Position numbers and translations under genes: made by a program
Notes under the pieces: generated by a model
Seen by the model: the letters and a program-made list of their open reading frames with translations, nothing else
Databases searched by the model: none
What the model was told of the DNA's origin: nothing
Part shown: positions 10,749 to 19,684 of the stretch, one piece after another
Layout: each line of letters begins with the position of its first letter
Position numbering within the stretch: the stretch's first letter is position 1
NCBI RefSeq assembly: GCF_000155955.1
Contig: NZ_GG697141.2
Coordinates: forward strand, 399,984 to 442,064
Length of the DNA stretch: 42,081 bases
Direction: 5' to 3'
Origin: Mitsuokella multacida DSM 20544
Lineage (GTDB): Bacteria > Bacillota > Negativicutes > Selenomonadales > Selenomonadaceae

Positions 10749-12429
10749 AATGACCTCCTTTGACCAGCGGCCTTCTATATATATGGAAGGCTCCATGTTC
10801 TAAGCGTGAATTGATGTAGCAGAGCCCGTCTTCGGACTGTTGCGGATAGTCGGCGTTCTCGCCAAACGTATGCCAGCGCGTCTCCTTGCGCGCGAGCAGA
10901 TGCGCGATGAGTGCCCGGCAGACCATCAGCCGCTCGCGCAGCTCGTAGATCTTGAGGAGCTCGTAGGGGCCTTCGGCTGCGAGTTGCGGCAGCAGCGTTT
11001 CGATGTGCTGGATCTTCTCATCGGCCAGCTTCAGGCGGCTCGCATTGTAGCGATAGTCCGTATGGATGCCGCCTGCGTACTCATCCATGGTCTTCTGCAT
11101 GGCCTCCTCGAGCTGCTCCACCGTCAGGTTGCCCGGCTCGCGCGAGAGATACGCTTCATAAGCTTCATACACATCGCCTTCGTCTTTCACCGCTGTTCTA
11201 GGCGCAGGCTTCTCCTGCTCTGCTGCAAGGTAGGCAGCCAGCGCATCCGCGGCAATCTCCCCTTCTGCGAGAGCGCCCGTCACGTACTTCTGTGGGGCAC
11301 CGCCCGCGACATCACCGGCGGCAAACAGGCCGTGGATGGTCGTCTCGCGGTTCGTATCGACCCAGAAGCCGCTGGCTGTATGGCCGCCGACCACATAGGG
11401 CTCCGTGCCCTCGACCTCGACCGGCTGCTCCTTCGGCCCCTTGCCACTCTCAATCCACTTGAGCGTCTGGGCCGGCGCCATGTTGAGGTAAGCGTGGTAG
11501 AGGTCCGACTGCTGCTCCGACGTGATGTGGCGCGTATCGAGGTAGCAAGGGCCATTCCCCTTGCGGTTCTCCTCCACCGTGCCGAAGATGCGCTGCGGCG
11601 TCGTAAGCCCGTACTTCGTCTCGTAGACCTCACCCTTGGCATTGACCTGCTTGGCGCCGACGCCCTGCGCAATCGTGCCCGTCGGTGCGATCGTGTCCTT
11701 GCAGCGCAGGGCGACGAAGCGGTGCTCGAGCGTCGTCATCTCCGCGCCGGCCCGGATGCCCATCGCATAACCGGCCCCCGTGTTGAACGGCGGATACCAC
11801 ATCTTGTGGCGCGAGAAGCCCGGGTTGTTGGGCCTGTAGAGCCCCGCAGCGCCGCCCGTCGCAATCAGCACAGCCTTTGCCTCGATGTCGTAAGCCGTGC
11901 ACTCGCGGACCGAGAAGCCCCAGGCGCCATGCACCGCGCCATCCGCGACCTTGAGGTCCGTGATGTTGACGTGGTTGAGCACCGTGACGTTTTCCTGTTC
12001 GCGCACGCCCTTGGCCAACAGCGGCTTGATGTTCTCGCCATTGATCTTGACATTGCGCCAGCCGCGCGTGACGTAATGGCCTTCCGCATCCTTGAGGATC
12101 ACGAGGCCGCGGCGCTCGAGGTCCTCGGTGACCGCATTGACTGACTCTGCAATCGTCATCATGAGGTCATCGCGGATGATGCCCTCCGCATCGCGGCGCG
12201 CATACTCGACGTAATCGGCCGGCGTATGGCCGTTCGAGATGTAGGCGTTGAGCGCATTGACACCGGCCGCAAGGCAGCCGCTGCGCTCGATATTGGCCTT
12301 CTCGACAACGAGCACGCGCAAGTCTTTCTCGGCGCCGAGCCGGATGGCCGCATAGCAGCCCGCCGTGCCGCCGCCGATGATGAGGACGTCCGTTTCCAGA
12401 TGACGCCGCTCGAGCTTTCCATTCTTCAT
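10729..12429 (-). CDS. aprA: Adenylylsulfate reductase alpha subunit-like flavoprotein (AprA-type)
   Basis: FAD enzyme of the succinate dehydrogenase/fumarate reductase flavoprotein superfamily, 566 residues. The dinucleotide-binding IIGGGTAGC lies near residue 20, with EKANIERSGCLAAG behind it, then RHKMWYPPFNTGAGYAMG and the C-terminal FAD-contact GLFAAGDVAGG. The RSGCLAAG and WYPPF features are AprA-like, and the adjacent AprB-like ferredoxin, CysD and CysN fit APS reduction to sulfite. It is somewhat short compared with dissimilatory AprA (about 620-660). Start 12429 has GGAGAG upstream. Because it sits with CysDN, whose GTP-driven chemistry is used for biosynthesis, and no Qmo complex is seen here, the role is inferred to be assimilatory. 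Confidence 0.88.
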   Translation of the reverse strand: MKNGKLERRHLETDVLIIGGGTAGCYAAIRLGAEKDLRVLVVEKANIERSGCLAAGVNALNAYISNGHTPADYVEYARRDAEGIIRDDLMMTIAESVNAVTEDLERRGLVILKDAEGHYVTRGWRNVKINGENIKPLLAKGVREQENVTVLNHVNITDLKVADGAVHGAWGFSVRECTAYDIEAKAVLIATGGAAGLYRPNNPGFSRHKMWYPPFNTGAGYAMGIRAGAEMTTLEHRFVALRCKDTIAPTGTIAQGVGAKQVNAKGEVYETKYGLTTPQRIFGTVEENRKGNGPCYLDTRHITSEQQSDLYHAYLNMAPAQTLKWIESGKGPKEQPVEVEGTEPYVVGGHTASGFWVDTNRETTIHGLFAAGDVAGGAPQKYVTGALAEGEIAADALAAYLAAEQEKPAPRTAVKDEGDVYEAYEAYLSREPGNLTVEQLEEAMQKTMDEYAGGIHTDYRYNASRLKLADEKIQHIETLLPQLAAEGPYELLKIYELRERLMVCRALIAHLLARKETRWHTFGENADYPQQSEDGLCYINSRLEHGAFHIYRRPLVKGGHYEHTRP

Positions 12430-12487
12430 ACAATCTCTCCTAAACAGCAAGTCTTAAATCGATAGAAAATAGCAGATCAACCATCCA

Positions 12488-13981
12488 TCATATGAGGATG
12501 AGTCCGAGCCCTGCGGCAGCCGAGACGAGCATCGGCATGGTCATCGCCTTGCGGCGCGCGCAGAGCAAATAAAGGCAAAAGAGCGCGAGGCCGACGGTCA
12601 GGCCGAGCACGGCCGCCTCCGGCACGGAAAGCCCTGCACCGATCTCGAGATTCGTGCGCAGCATCGATAGTGCAACATTGAGCAGCAGGCCGCTGATGAT
12701 GGGGCGCACCCAAAGGCTGATCTGGCGGAAGACCGGCACATCGTGGAAGGTGCGCAAGAGGCGCGCGACGAGGCCGAAGATCAGGCCCGATGCCGCCACA
12801 CTGACGGCAAAGCCCGCCAGAGCGAGGATGAGTCCCGATGACGTGCCGCCCATCTGGAAGCCCGCCAGATAGCCGATGCCCGTCAATATCTTGCAGAGAA
12901 TCGACCCGGGCAGGGCATTGGCCACGGGGACGAGCTGACCGTAGAAGTCAGCCGCCGCCACCGTGCCGCCCTGCACGAACAGGCCGTCGGCAATCGTCAG
13001 GTAGGCATCGCCGCCGCCGAACGAGAGCAGCGAGGAGAGGAAGCCCTCACCGAGAAATGAAGAGCTGCCCGGCAGTATCATCAGTGCCGGCAGAGCAAAG
13101 AGCAGTGCAAAGGCCAGCCAGACGAAGACCTCGCGCAGGGTGTCCTTGAAGAGCTTCCCCCCGTCGACCGCTTCATTGCCCGAGCGGAAACTGCGGACCA
13201 GCCCGCAGAAGCCGAGCACCGTCATCAGAACGGCTGTGGCATCGTGCAGGACCGGTGCAGAGAGCACGGGAAGCTGGCTGCCGCTGAACAGGAACGCAGC
13301 CGTGAGCACCGCCGCCAAGATGCCCTTCTTCCGCGAGAAGCCGCTGCCGAGGAAGATAATCAGGAAGAACGAGAGCCCGAGAATCGAGAGGACCGACAGG
13401 TGGAACACGGGCTCCATGTGCAAGCCAAGCAGCGCGTAGAGGTTCTTCTCCGACGAAAGCAGGAAGACCGCAATCATCGCGAGGCACATTGCGCGGAACG
13501 CCCGCGTGCCGGCCTGCTGCATGGCGCCGAGCGTCTTGATGGCATAGGCCAGCAGCAAGCTGATGATGAACGCGCCAAGGCCGATGGAGATGTAGCGAAT
13601 GCCGAGCAGAGCCGCTCCCTGCTCGCCCGTCAGCACGGCGAGGATCAGGACAGTGAAGAGCGCGCCGGGCAGTGCCATCATCGAGGCCGCCACGAGCATG
13701 CCCGCAGGACCGCCGAGGCGCTGGCCGATGCCGGCCGCAATCTCGATGGGCAGTGCGCCCGGCGTGATGCAGGCCGCGACGACGTCCTCATCGTATGCGC
13801 GCTTCGTGACGAGCTTGCCGTTTTCTACGACTTCCTTCTCGATGACGGGAATCAGCGCATTGCCGCCGCCAAAGCCAATCGTGCCGATGCGCAGCATGCT
13901 GAGCCCCAAGCGCACGATATCCGCGTACCCGCGCCGCATGCTCCGATACATCCCATTGGCCTGTACAAAGATATGTTCCAC
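12488..13981 (-). CDS. CHR (chromate/sulfate) family transporter, probable sulfate importer
   Basis: A polytopic inner-membrane protein of about 497 residues with two homologous halves, as in long-chain ChrA proteins. The N-half begins with RIGTIGFGGGNALIPVIEKEV and a CITPGALPIEIAAGIGQRLGG loop; the C-half has SLLSFGGGDAYLTIADGLFV and NALPGSILCKILTGIGY, the paired FGGG / PG signatures of the family. Known members export chromate or are linked to sulfate. As first gene of an APS-reduction operon, sulfate import is the likely job (inference). Start: GTG at 13981 has GAGGTG at good spacing; ATG at 13987 is also possible. A promoter and a terminator-like leader hairpin lie upstream. Confidence 0.85.
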   Translation of the reverse strand: MEHIFVQANGMYRSMRRGYADIVRLGLSMLRIGTIGFGGGNALIPVIEKEVVENGKLVTKRAYDEDVVAACITPGALPIEIAAGIGQRLGGPAGMLVAASMMALPGALFTVLILAVLTGEQGAALLGIRYISIGLGAFIISLLLAYAIKTLGAMQQAGTRAFRAMCLAMIAVFLLSSEKNLYALLGLHMEPVFHLSVLSILGLSFFLIIFLGSGFSRKKGILAAVLTAAFLFSGSQLPVLSAPVLHDATAVLMTVLGFCGLVRSFRSGNEAVDGGKLFKDTLREVFVWLAFALLFALPALMILPGSSSFLGEGFLSSLLSFGGGDAYLTIADGLFVQGGTVAAADFYGQLVPVANALPGSILCKILTGIGYLAGFQMGGTSSGLILALAGFAVSVAASGLIFGLVARLLRTFHDVPVFRQISLWVRPIISGLLLNVALSMLRTNLEIGAGLSVPEAAVLGLTVGLALFCLYLLCARRKAMTMPMLVSAAAGLGLILI

Positions 13982-14022
13982 TGCCATCACCTCACAAGTC
14001 ATCTACACGATAAAAACCAGAA

Positions 14023-14073
14023 AACAAAAAGAGGTCCTAAGGCTGGCGCAGAGCGCGCCTGCCTTAGAACCTC
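14023..14073 (-). promoter_or_regulatory. Terminator hairpin between mtlD and the sulfate operon, candidate attenuator
   Basis: A very strong stem: GAGGTTCTAAGGC pairs with GCCTTAGGACCTC with one mismatch, and an inner GGCGC/GCGCC stem closes a five-base loop. CTTTTTGTTTTC follows on the minus strand; the plus strand also has a T-run (14075-14081). It would end mannitol operon transcripts, but a near-consensus promoter (14109-14137) lies between the mtlD stop and the hairpin, so sulfate operon transcripts must pass it as well. That makes it a candidate attenuator. The leader segment AGAAC (near 14096) could compete for GTTCT in the 5' arm. Confidence 0.8.
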
Positions 14074-14108
14074 CATTTTTTGGTCAGTTCTTTTCAAACG
14101 ATGTCTTC

Positions 14109-14137
14109 ATTCTAGAGGAAAAAGCATAGTTTGTCAA
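14109..14137 (-). promoter_or_regulatory. Promoter of the sulfate operon
   Basis: TTGACA (14137-14132), a 17-base spacer and TAGAAT (14114-14109) on the minus strand. The predicted start is near 14102, about 30 bases before the terminator-like hairpin. It lies 11 bases past the mtlD stop. Confidence 0.8.
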
Positions 14138-14147
14138 TATGATAACC

Positions 14148-15299
14148 TTATTTTTTATATACCTGAAGCTCAGCTTCAACGAGATTGTAGAGCTTGCTGC
14201 CCTTCTCGATGCCCGTGAAATGCGTCAGAGCTTCTTCATAGCCATGTTCCTTGACATAAGCCTGGACTTCCACAGCTTCCTTGTCGCCCTCGTAATCGAA
14301 GTGCAGAGCTGCGGCGATGACCTTTGCCAGAGCAGACGGTGTCTTCCCCTGCTCGATGAGCTGCGTTGCCGGGCTCACGAGGCGGTCTTTTGCACCGAGC
14401 TTGCGTTTCGGTCCACGTGCGACACGCGTGACCTCATCCGAAAGGTGTGGATTCGCAAAGCGCTTTTCCGTCGTCTCAACGTATTTCTGATGGACTGCGG
14501 GGTCAAAGCCATACTTCTCAATGAGCATGCTGCCCGTCTCGCCCCAGACCTTGCGGACGAAGGCGACGATCTCCGGATCCTGCATAGCACTGTAGATATC
14601 CTTGATGCCCTTCTGATAAGCCATATACGCAATCGAAGCATGGCCCGTATTGACCGTGAAGAGCTTGCGCTCGATATAAGCCTGCAGGTTGTCCACCCAG
14701 GTCAAGCCCTTGATCTCCGGCACTTCACCCTTTGCCTGCGTGCGGTTGACATCCCACTCGCAGTACGGCTCAACCTGGACGAGCAGCGGCTCTTCATTGT
14801 GCTGCAGCGGCACGATGCGGTCAACGGCTGCATCCGGGAAGCCGATCAGCTTATCGACGAGTGGCTTTGCCTCGTCCGAGAGGTGCTCGTAGACAAAGTT
14901 CTTGAGGACAGTCGAGCCGCCAACCATGTTCTCACAGGCGATGACATTGAGCGGCGTCTCGTTCACTTTGACGCGGCGCTCAAGGCCCTTGGCGATATTC
15001 GGCGCGATGAACTTGAGGATGTTCGGGCCGATTGCCGTCGTGATGATATCCGCCTTGACAATTGCCGTGAGCAGATCTTCGAGATTCGTGTTGCTGTTGA
15101 TGGCCTTGACGTGTTCCACGTGGACCGTCTGCGGCTCATCTCCGACGATCTTGATGTTGTATGCCTTCTTTTCGTTGATGGTCTTGACCAGTTCGTCATT
15201 GACATCGACGAAAGTCACCTCATAGCCGGACTGCACGAGCAGCTCACCGATAAAGCCGCGGCCAATGTTGCCAGCACCAAAATGGATTGCCTGTTTCAT
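14148..15299 (-). CDS. mtlD: Mannitol-1-phosphate 5-dehydrogenase
   Basis: Oxidises mannitol-1-phosphate, delivered by the MtlA permease, to fructose-6-phosphate with NAD. 383 residues, normal for MtlD. The N-terminal Rossmann motif HFGAGNIGRGFIG (residues 5-17) is diagnostic, and the C-terminal half carries the long-chain polyol dehydrogenase domain with the KRKLGAKDRL segment near 270-280. Start 15299 is set by the Rossmann motif and GGGAGGA upstream; a start eight codons earlier lacks a good site. It follows mtlA by about 100 bases, with a stable hairpin between. Confidence 0.97.
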   Translation of the reverse strand: MKQAIHFGAGNIGRGFIGELLVQSGYEVTFVDVNDELVKTINEKKAYNIKIVGDEPQTVHVEHVKAINSNTNLEDLLTAIVKADIITTAIGPNILKFIAPNIAKGLERRVKVNETPLNVIACENMVGGSTVLKNFVYEHLSDEAKPLVDKLIGFPDAAVDRIVPLQHNEEPLLVQVEPYCEWDVNRTQAKGEVPEIKGLTWVDNLQAYIERKLFTVNTGHASIAYMAYQKGIKDIYSAMQDPEIVAFVRKVWGETGSMLIEKYGFDPAVHQKYVETTEKRFANPHLSDEVTRVARGPKRKLGAKDRLVSPATQLIEQGKTPSALAKVIAAALHFDYEGDKEAVEVQAYVKEHGYEEALTHFTGIEKGSKLYNLVEAELQVYKK

Positions 15300-15321
15300 G
15301 ATTATAGATCCTCCCATTTCC

Positions 15322-15373
15322 ATATGGTTCCCCGGCTACTGGATAATCTGCAACAGCCGGGGGCATACCATAT
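15322..15373 (-). promoter_or_regulatory. Intergenic stem-loop between mtlA and mtlD
   Basis: ATATGGT / ACCATAT outer arms and AGCCGGGG / CCCCGGCT inner arms close a loop of about 17 bases. No T-run follows, so it is unlikely to be a terminator. It may protect the mtlA 3' end or set the mtlA:mtlD ratio. Confidence 0.7.
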
Positions 15374-15400
15374 CACTTGATCACTCTATACTGTTCTACT

Positions 15401-17290
15401 TTACTCTACTTTCGTGAAGACTTCATAAAGGACATTCGGATCTTTCGTCGTGTAGAGCTCGTGCAGCTGTTCGTCGCTGTACTCATCCATCGTCGTCGCG
15501 AGGTTTGCGAGGATGGCCAGGTGGTCATTGCCGCGGCCAGCGATGCCGATGATGAGGTATGCCTTGTCATCGCCGAACTGGACGCCTTCTGGATACTGCA
15601 GGACGACAATGCCGGACTCCTTGACGGAACTCTTGACAGCATTCTCGCCATGCGGGATGGCAATGCCCTTGCCGATGTACGTTGTGATGTCCTTCTCGCG
15701 GTTCAACATACCCTGGATGTACGGTTCGTCAACGTAGCCGCCCTTGACCAGCAGTTCGCCGGCCGTCTTGATGGCCTCTTCTTTCGAGACGCTCTTGAGG
15801 CCTACTTTTACGTTCTCCTTCGTCAGGATGCCTTCCTTGACCTGCTCTTCTTCAACAGGCGCAGCCTTCGTCTCGACGCCTTCACCCTTGAGGCGCGCCG
15901 TAACGATATCGTAGACATTGTTCTGCGTGAAGTCCTTGACCCAGATGTGTTCCGCCTGCGGGCTGTCTTCGAGAGCACGTTCAGCGAGTTTCTCATGCGA
16001 GACGACGAGCTGAGCATCCTTCGGGATATTGCCGATTGCGCAGTTCGTGACAGAGATGTCGGTGTAGCCCGCTTTCTTGAGCTTCTTGCGCAGGCCAGCG
16101 GCACCGAGAGCAGACGAGCCCATGCCAGCATCGCAAGCGTAGACGATGCGCTTGAGTTCCGCACCCGAGACCTTCTTCTCATCAGTCGGCAGATCTTTGC
16201 CGCGGTTCTTCATTTCTACCATGGATTCACGGGCAGCCTCGAGCGATTCTTCGCTGCCATCATCATGCGAACCCTTGATGAAGATAGACGCAACGGCACA
16301 GGAAACAGCAGTAGCGACCAGGAAATCGGCGATATTAGCCAGGAATGCCCCTTTCGGCGTCATGGCGAGCACAGCGAGGATGGAGCCCGGGGAAGCCGGA
16401 GCAATAAGGCCGCCGCCCAGGAGATTCAGCGTGAAGACACCAGACATACCACCGGCGATGACAGCGAGGACGAGGATCGGCTTCATGAGGATATACGGGA
16501 AGTAGATTTCGTGGATACCACCGAGGACGTGAATGATCATAGCGCCAGGCGTGGATTCCTTTGCCATGCCCTTGCCGAAGAACCAGTAAGCGAGCAGGAC
16601 GCCGAAACCAGGACCAGGATTTGCCTCAAGCAGGAAGAACATCGACTTGCCGTACTGTTCTGCCTGCTGAATGCCGAGCGGAGAAAGGACACCGTGGTTG
16701 ATTGCATTGTTGAGGAACAGGACCTTGGCCGGCTCGATGATGATCGAGGCGAGCGGCAGGAGGCCCATCGCGACGATGCCTTCAACGCCAGCGCGGAGCA
16801 CGCCATTCGCCGCAAGGACGATTGGTCCGATGGCAACAAATGCCAGGATGGCCAGGATACCACCGATGATGCCGGCGGAGAAGTTGTTGACCAGCATCTC
16901 AAAGCCAGTCGGGATATGGTCCTCGATGGCCTTATCGAACTTCTTGATGACCCAGCCGCCCAGAGGGCCCATAATCATGGCGCCGAGGAACATCGGGATG
17001 TCCGAACCAGCAATGACACCGGCCGTTGCGATCGTACCGAGCACGCCGCCGCGGTGACCGTAGATGGCAGCACCGCCGCTATAGCCAAGGAGCAGTGGGA
17101 TCAGCCACTTGCTCATCGGAGCACCGACCTGAGCCAGATACTCATTCGGCCACCATCCGGTCGGGATGAACAGGGCCGTCAAAAGGCCCCATGCGATGAA
17201 TGCGCCAATGTTCGGCAGGACCATGCCGGAAAGGAAGCGGCCAAATTTCTGCATGGCTTCCTGAGCGCCTTCTTTGTTCTGGTTGCTCAT
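15401..17290 (-). CDS. mtlA: PTS mannitol transporter EIICBA
   Basis: Inner-membrane phosphotransferase permease that imports mannitol and phosphorylates it to mannitol-1-phosphate. 629 residues with all three domains. EIIC (about 12-340) has many membrane helices and the conserved GGIHE (257-261). EIIB (about 378-470) has the phosphorylated Cys386 in ACDAGMGSS. EIIA (about 485-629) has the phosphorylated His548 in GIAIPHGEN. Many Firmicutes encode EIIA separately as MtlF; here it is fused, as in enterobacteria. ATGGAGGG precedes the start. It follows mtlR by 66 bases and precedes mtlD. Confidence 0.98.
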   Translation of the reverse strand: MSNQNKEGAQEAMQKFGRFLSGMVLPNIGAFIAWGLLTALFIPTGWWPNEYLAQVGAPMSKWLIPLLLGYSGGAAIYGHRGGVLGTIATAGVIAGSDIPMFLGAMIMGPLGGWVIKKFDKAIEDHIPTGFEMLVNNFSAGIIGGILAILAFVAIGPIVLAANGVLRAGVEGIVAMGLLPLASIIIEPAKVLFLNNAINHGVLSPLGIQQAEQYGKSMFFLLEANPGPGFGVLLAYWFFGKGMAKESTPGAMIIHVLGGIHEIYFPYILMKPILVLAVIAGGMSGVFTLNLLGGGLIAPASPGSILAVLAMTPKGAFLANIADFLVATAVSCAVASIFIKGSHDDGSEESLEAARESMVEMKNRGKDLPTDEKKVSGAELKRIVYACDAGMGSSALGAAGLRKKLKKAGYTDISVTNCAIGNIPKDAQLVVSHEKLAERALEDSPQAEHIWVKDFTQNNVYDIVTARLKGEGVETKAAPVEEEQVKEGILTKENVKVGLKSVSKEEAIKTAGELLVKGGYVDEPYIQGMLNREKDITTYIGKGIAIPHGENAVKSSVKESGIVVLQYPEGVQFGDDKAYLIIGIAGRGNDHLAILANLATTMDEYSDEQLHELYTTKDPNVLYEVFTKVE

Positions 17291-17356
17291 AAGAATTTCC
17301 CTCCATTACATAATACATGAGACATATGGATATAAAGATTTAGATAAATCCTGTAT

Positions 17357-19474
17357 TCACATCGTTCCAAAGAGTTCTTTATACTTCTGTTGGTAAAAAT
17401 CCCGAAAAATATGCTCGAGTTCCTGGTAGATGTCGTGCGGGTTGCCCTCATTGAGGATGGCAATCAACCCCCACCGTTCCAGCAGGGCAGCTGAGACAGC
17501 GCCAATTGTCTCAAGCGCCTCACAGCTGCTCTCCTTGGGTGCCAGCATCACGATAGCAGTTCGCACGGCCTCGCCATCCCTTTCGGGGTATAGCATCGGC
17601 TGCTCGAGGTGCAGGATGCCGAACCGCGGTCCTGGCACAAGGTCAGTCCTTGCATGAAGCAGGATCATCGCATTGCCCCGCAAGACCATTTCACCCTCTG
17701 ACTCTCGCCTCAAGAGCGCTGCGACAATGCCTTCCTGCGCTTCTGTATCCGATGCAACAGCCCGGCTGGCAGCCTGACAGACATCGCGGATGGATGGCTC
17801 AGCGTGCAGTTCCTTGCCGAAGAAGTGATGCAGCAGCGCCTGTATGGCCCGGTTGTAGGCATCCATCCGCTGCAGTGACTCCAAGAAAGGCAACGCTTTT
17901 TGAGTCGACACCGATGGTGTATGATGCGGCCCGCAGTCTGCCTGCCGCACGAGTTCCTGGTCGATGCGCGCCTTATCCCGTTGATCGAGCAGCGGCGTTG
18001 TAACGACAACCGGCAAAGGCGACCACGGAATCGGGACCGTCGAGATGACGAAGTCTGCCTCCGTATGCTGGACGTACTCACGATTGACCTGAAGCGCCGA
18101 GACGAGATCGACAATCTCGATCGTATCGTACGCCTGCTTCAATCCTGCGGCCAACATGCGGCTTGTCCCCATGCCAGTCTGGCAAGCGACAATGACGCGG
18201 ACGTGCTGCCTGCTGGCTGAATGAGGCTCAGCCAAGGCTGCACCGAGATGCATGGCGATGTAGGCAACCTCTGCTTCAGGAAGAGCTTCACCGAGCTCCT
18301 GTTCCATGGGCTTGACCGCCTTACCAGCCAGCTCCATGAGCTCCGGATAAGCCGACCGCATCTCCTCCAAGAGCGGATTGCGGATATCCATGTGCATGCG
18401 CAGGCGGCTGATGGATGGGCCGAGATGATTGACGAGGCCAAGGAAGAGTTCTTTGTTGTCCAAGAGTTTTCTTCCAGTCTCCTGCTGTGCACACTTCATG
18501 ATGGAGCGGGCCATGCGCACGAGATGGAAGTTATCCATCACGGACACGACCTCATCATCACCCTTGCGGTAAAAGCTCCGGGCGCCCATGAGGTGCATGG
18601 TGATATAACCGATTTCATCCTCTGGGACCTCTGTCTGGAACTGTGCGGTAATGCGCCGCGCCAGTTCCTTCGCCATGCGATACTCACGGCGCTTGCGCAA
18701 GGCAGCCAATGTCGCGGTATCGATGTGGATGTCTTCTTTCTTCCGCATGCGCTGGATTGCCAGCGACAGATGAACGACGAGACCGATGAACGCCGTGTCC
18801 GAGAGGTGATGCGGCAAGCCGCTCTCCACTTCATGTACCAGCTGTTCTAAGTCGTGTATCATCTGCTTATCGACCAGTTTCAAGAGATACTGTTCAGCCG
18901 CTCCCGCCCCTTTGTGAGTCCCCTGCTCCGGGTCATGGAACAGCTGCAGGAGCCGTTCTTCATCGAGATTCGTGTAGAGGATCTCGACGAGAGCGCGGCG
19001 TATGTCCCGTTCGCTGCCCTTGACATAAGCACCGAGGCCCGGCCTTCGCACGAGCAGGAGACCGCGCTGCTTGAGCCACGACTCGAGCTTGTCGAGATCG
19101 TGGCTGACGGTTCCATCCGTCACCTTCAGCATGCTCGCCAGTGAGAAGAGCTTGATGGGCTCTGTCGCCTGCAAGAGCTGCCCGGCCAGGATGATCTGGC
19201 GCTGCTGCGGCGTATAAGCCGCCGTTTCGGTGTTCAGGGCATCCTGGCGCAGGAGGTCGATCTTCGAAGGATCTCCTGTGATCTGGATGCCTGCTCCTGT
19301 CTTGCGCAGCAGCTCCAGGCCATACGTTCTCAATAGTAACTCCACTTTCGGGAGCTCTCTTGATACCGTCTTGCTGCTGACGCCGAGCTTCTCTGCTATC
19401 GTTCCGGCTGTGACCATATCGCTCCCATCCAGCAGGCACTGGATGATGGCAATGGCTCGAGCACTTGTTTTCAT
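17357..19474 (-). CDS. mtlR: PRD-containing transcriptional activator MtlR
   Basis: A 705-residue regulator whose activity is set by PTS phosphorylation. Order: two N-terminal helix-turn-helix regions (about 5-60 and 90-150), PRD1 (about 200-305, His235 and His294), PRD2 (about 310-420, His350 and His409), an EIIB-Gat-like domain with Cys431 in ACQTGMGTS, and an EIIA-like domain (about 560-700) with His607 in LLHARTD. This is the MtlR layout of Firmicutes. With mannitol, dephosphorylation of the EIIB/EIIA parts should activate it and recruit it to the membrane (family knowledge). AGGAGG precedes the ATG. Here it is upstream of mtlA in the same direction, so it may activate its own operon. Confidence 0.93.
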   Translation of the reverse strand: MKTSARAIAIIQCLLDGSDMVTAGTIAEKLGVSSKTVSRELPKVELLLRTYGLELLRKTGAGIQITGDPSKIDLLRQDALNTETAAYTPQQRQIILAGQLLQATEPIKLFSLASMLKVTDGTVSHDLDKLESWLKQRGLLLVRRPGLGAYVKGSERDIRRALVEILYTNLDEERLLQLFHDPEQGTHKGAGAAEQYLLKLVDKQMIHDLEQLVHEVESGLPHHLSDTAFIGLVVHLSLAIQRMRKKEDIHIDTATLAALRKRREYRMAKELARRITAQFQTEVPEDEIGYITMHLMGARSFYRKGDDEVVSVMDNFHLVRMARSIMKCAQQETGRKLLDNKELFLGLVNHLGPSISRLRMHMDIRNPLLEEMRSAYPELMELAGKAVKPMEQELGEALPEAEVAYIAMHLGAALAEPHSASRQHVRVIVACQTGMGTSRMLAAGLKQAYDTIEIVDLVSALQVNREYVQHTEADFVISTVPIPWSPLPVVVTTPLLDQRDKARIDQELVRQADCGPHHTPSVSTQKALPFLESLQRMDAYNRAIQALLHHFFGKELHAEPSIRDVCQAASRAVASDTEAQEGIVAALLRRESEGEMVLRGNAMILLHARTDLVPGPRFGILHLEQPMLYPERDGEAVRTAIVMLAPKESSCEALETIGAVSAALLERWGLIAILNEGNPHDIYQELEHIFRDFYQQKYKELFGTM

Positions 19475-19599
19475 GACTCAGCCTCCTATGTACAACTTGG
19501 AAGCCTTCTGGATTCCTTTAACTTAAGTTGTCTTTATTATAACGAGTAACGGTCCATAAAACAATCAAAAGACATTCGATTCCGTCCGGATTCGTTTTG

Positions 19600-19644
19600 G
19601 ACAAAAATAAAAAACCCTCGCTGAATCCTTATACAGCAAGGGCT
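19600..19644 (-). terminator. Terminator after the ANTAR regulator gene
   Basis: On the minus strand AGCCCTTGCTG pairs with CAGCGAGGGT, followed by TTTTTATTTTTG. It lies about 40 bases past the stop at 19685 and insulates the mtlR promoter region. Confidence 0.9.
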
Positions 19645-19684
19645 TTGCTATGTCCTTATTGGTTTTATTATTTATTATTGAAGC

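Noticed and set aside
14023-14100. The sulfate leader as a T-box or SAM riboswitch
   Set aside because: The leader before the terminator is only about 30 bases, too short for either class, and the T-box AGGGTGG-type or S-box core motifs are absent.
15377-17320. Long plus-strand open frame opposite mtlA
   Set aside because: Antisense to the well-supported MtlA; composition typical of a mirror frame, no ribosome site.
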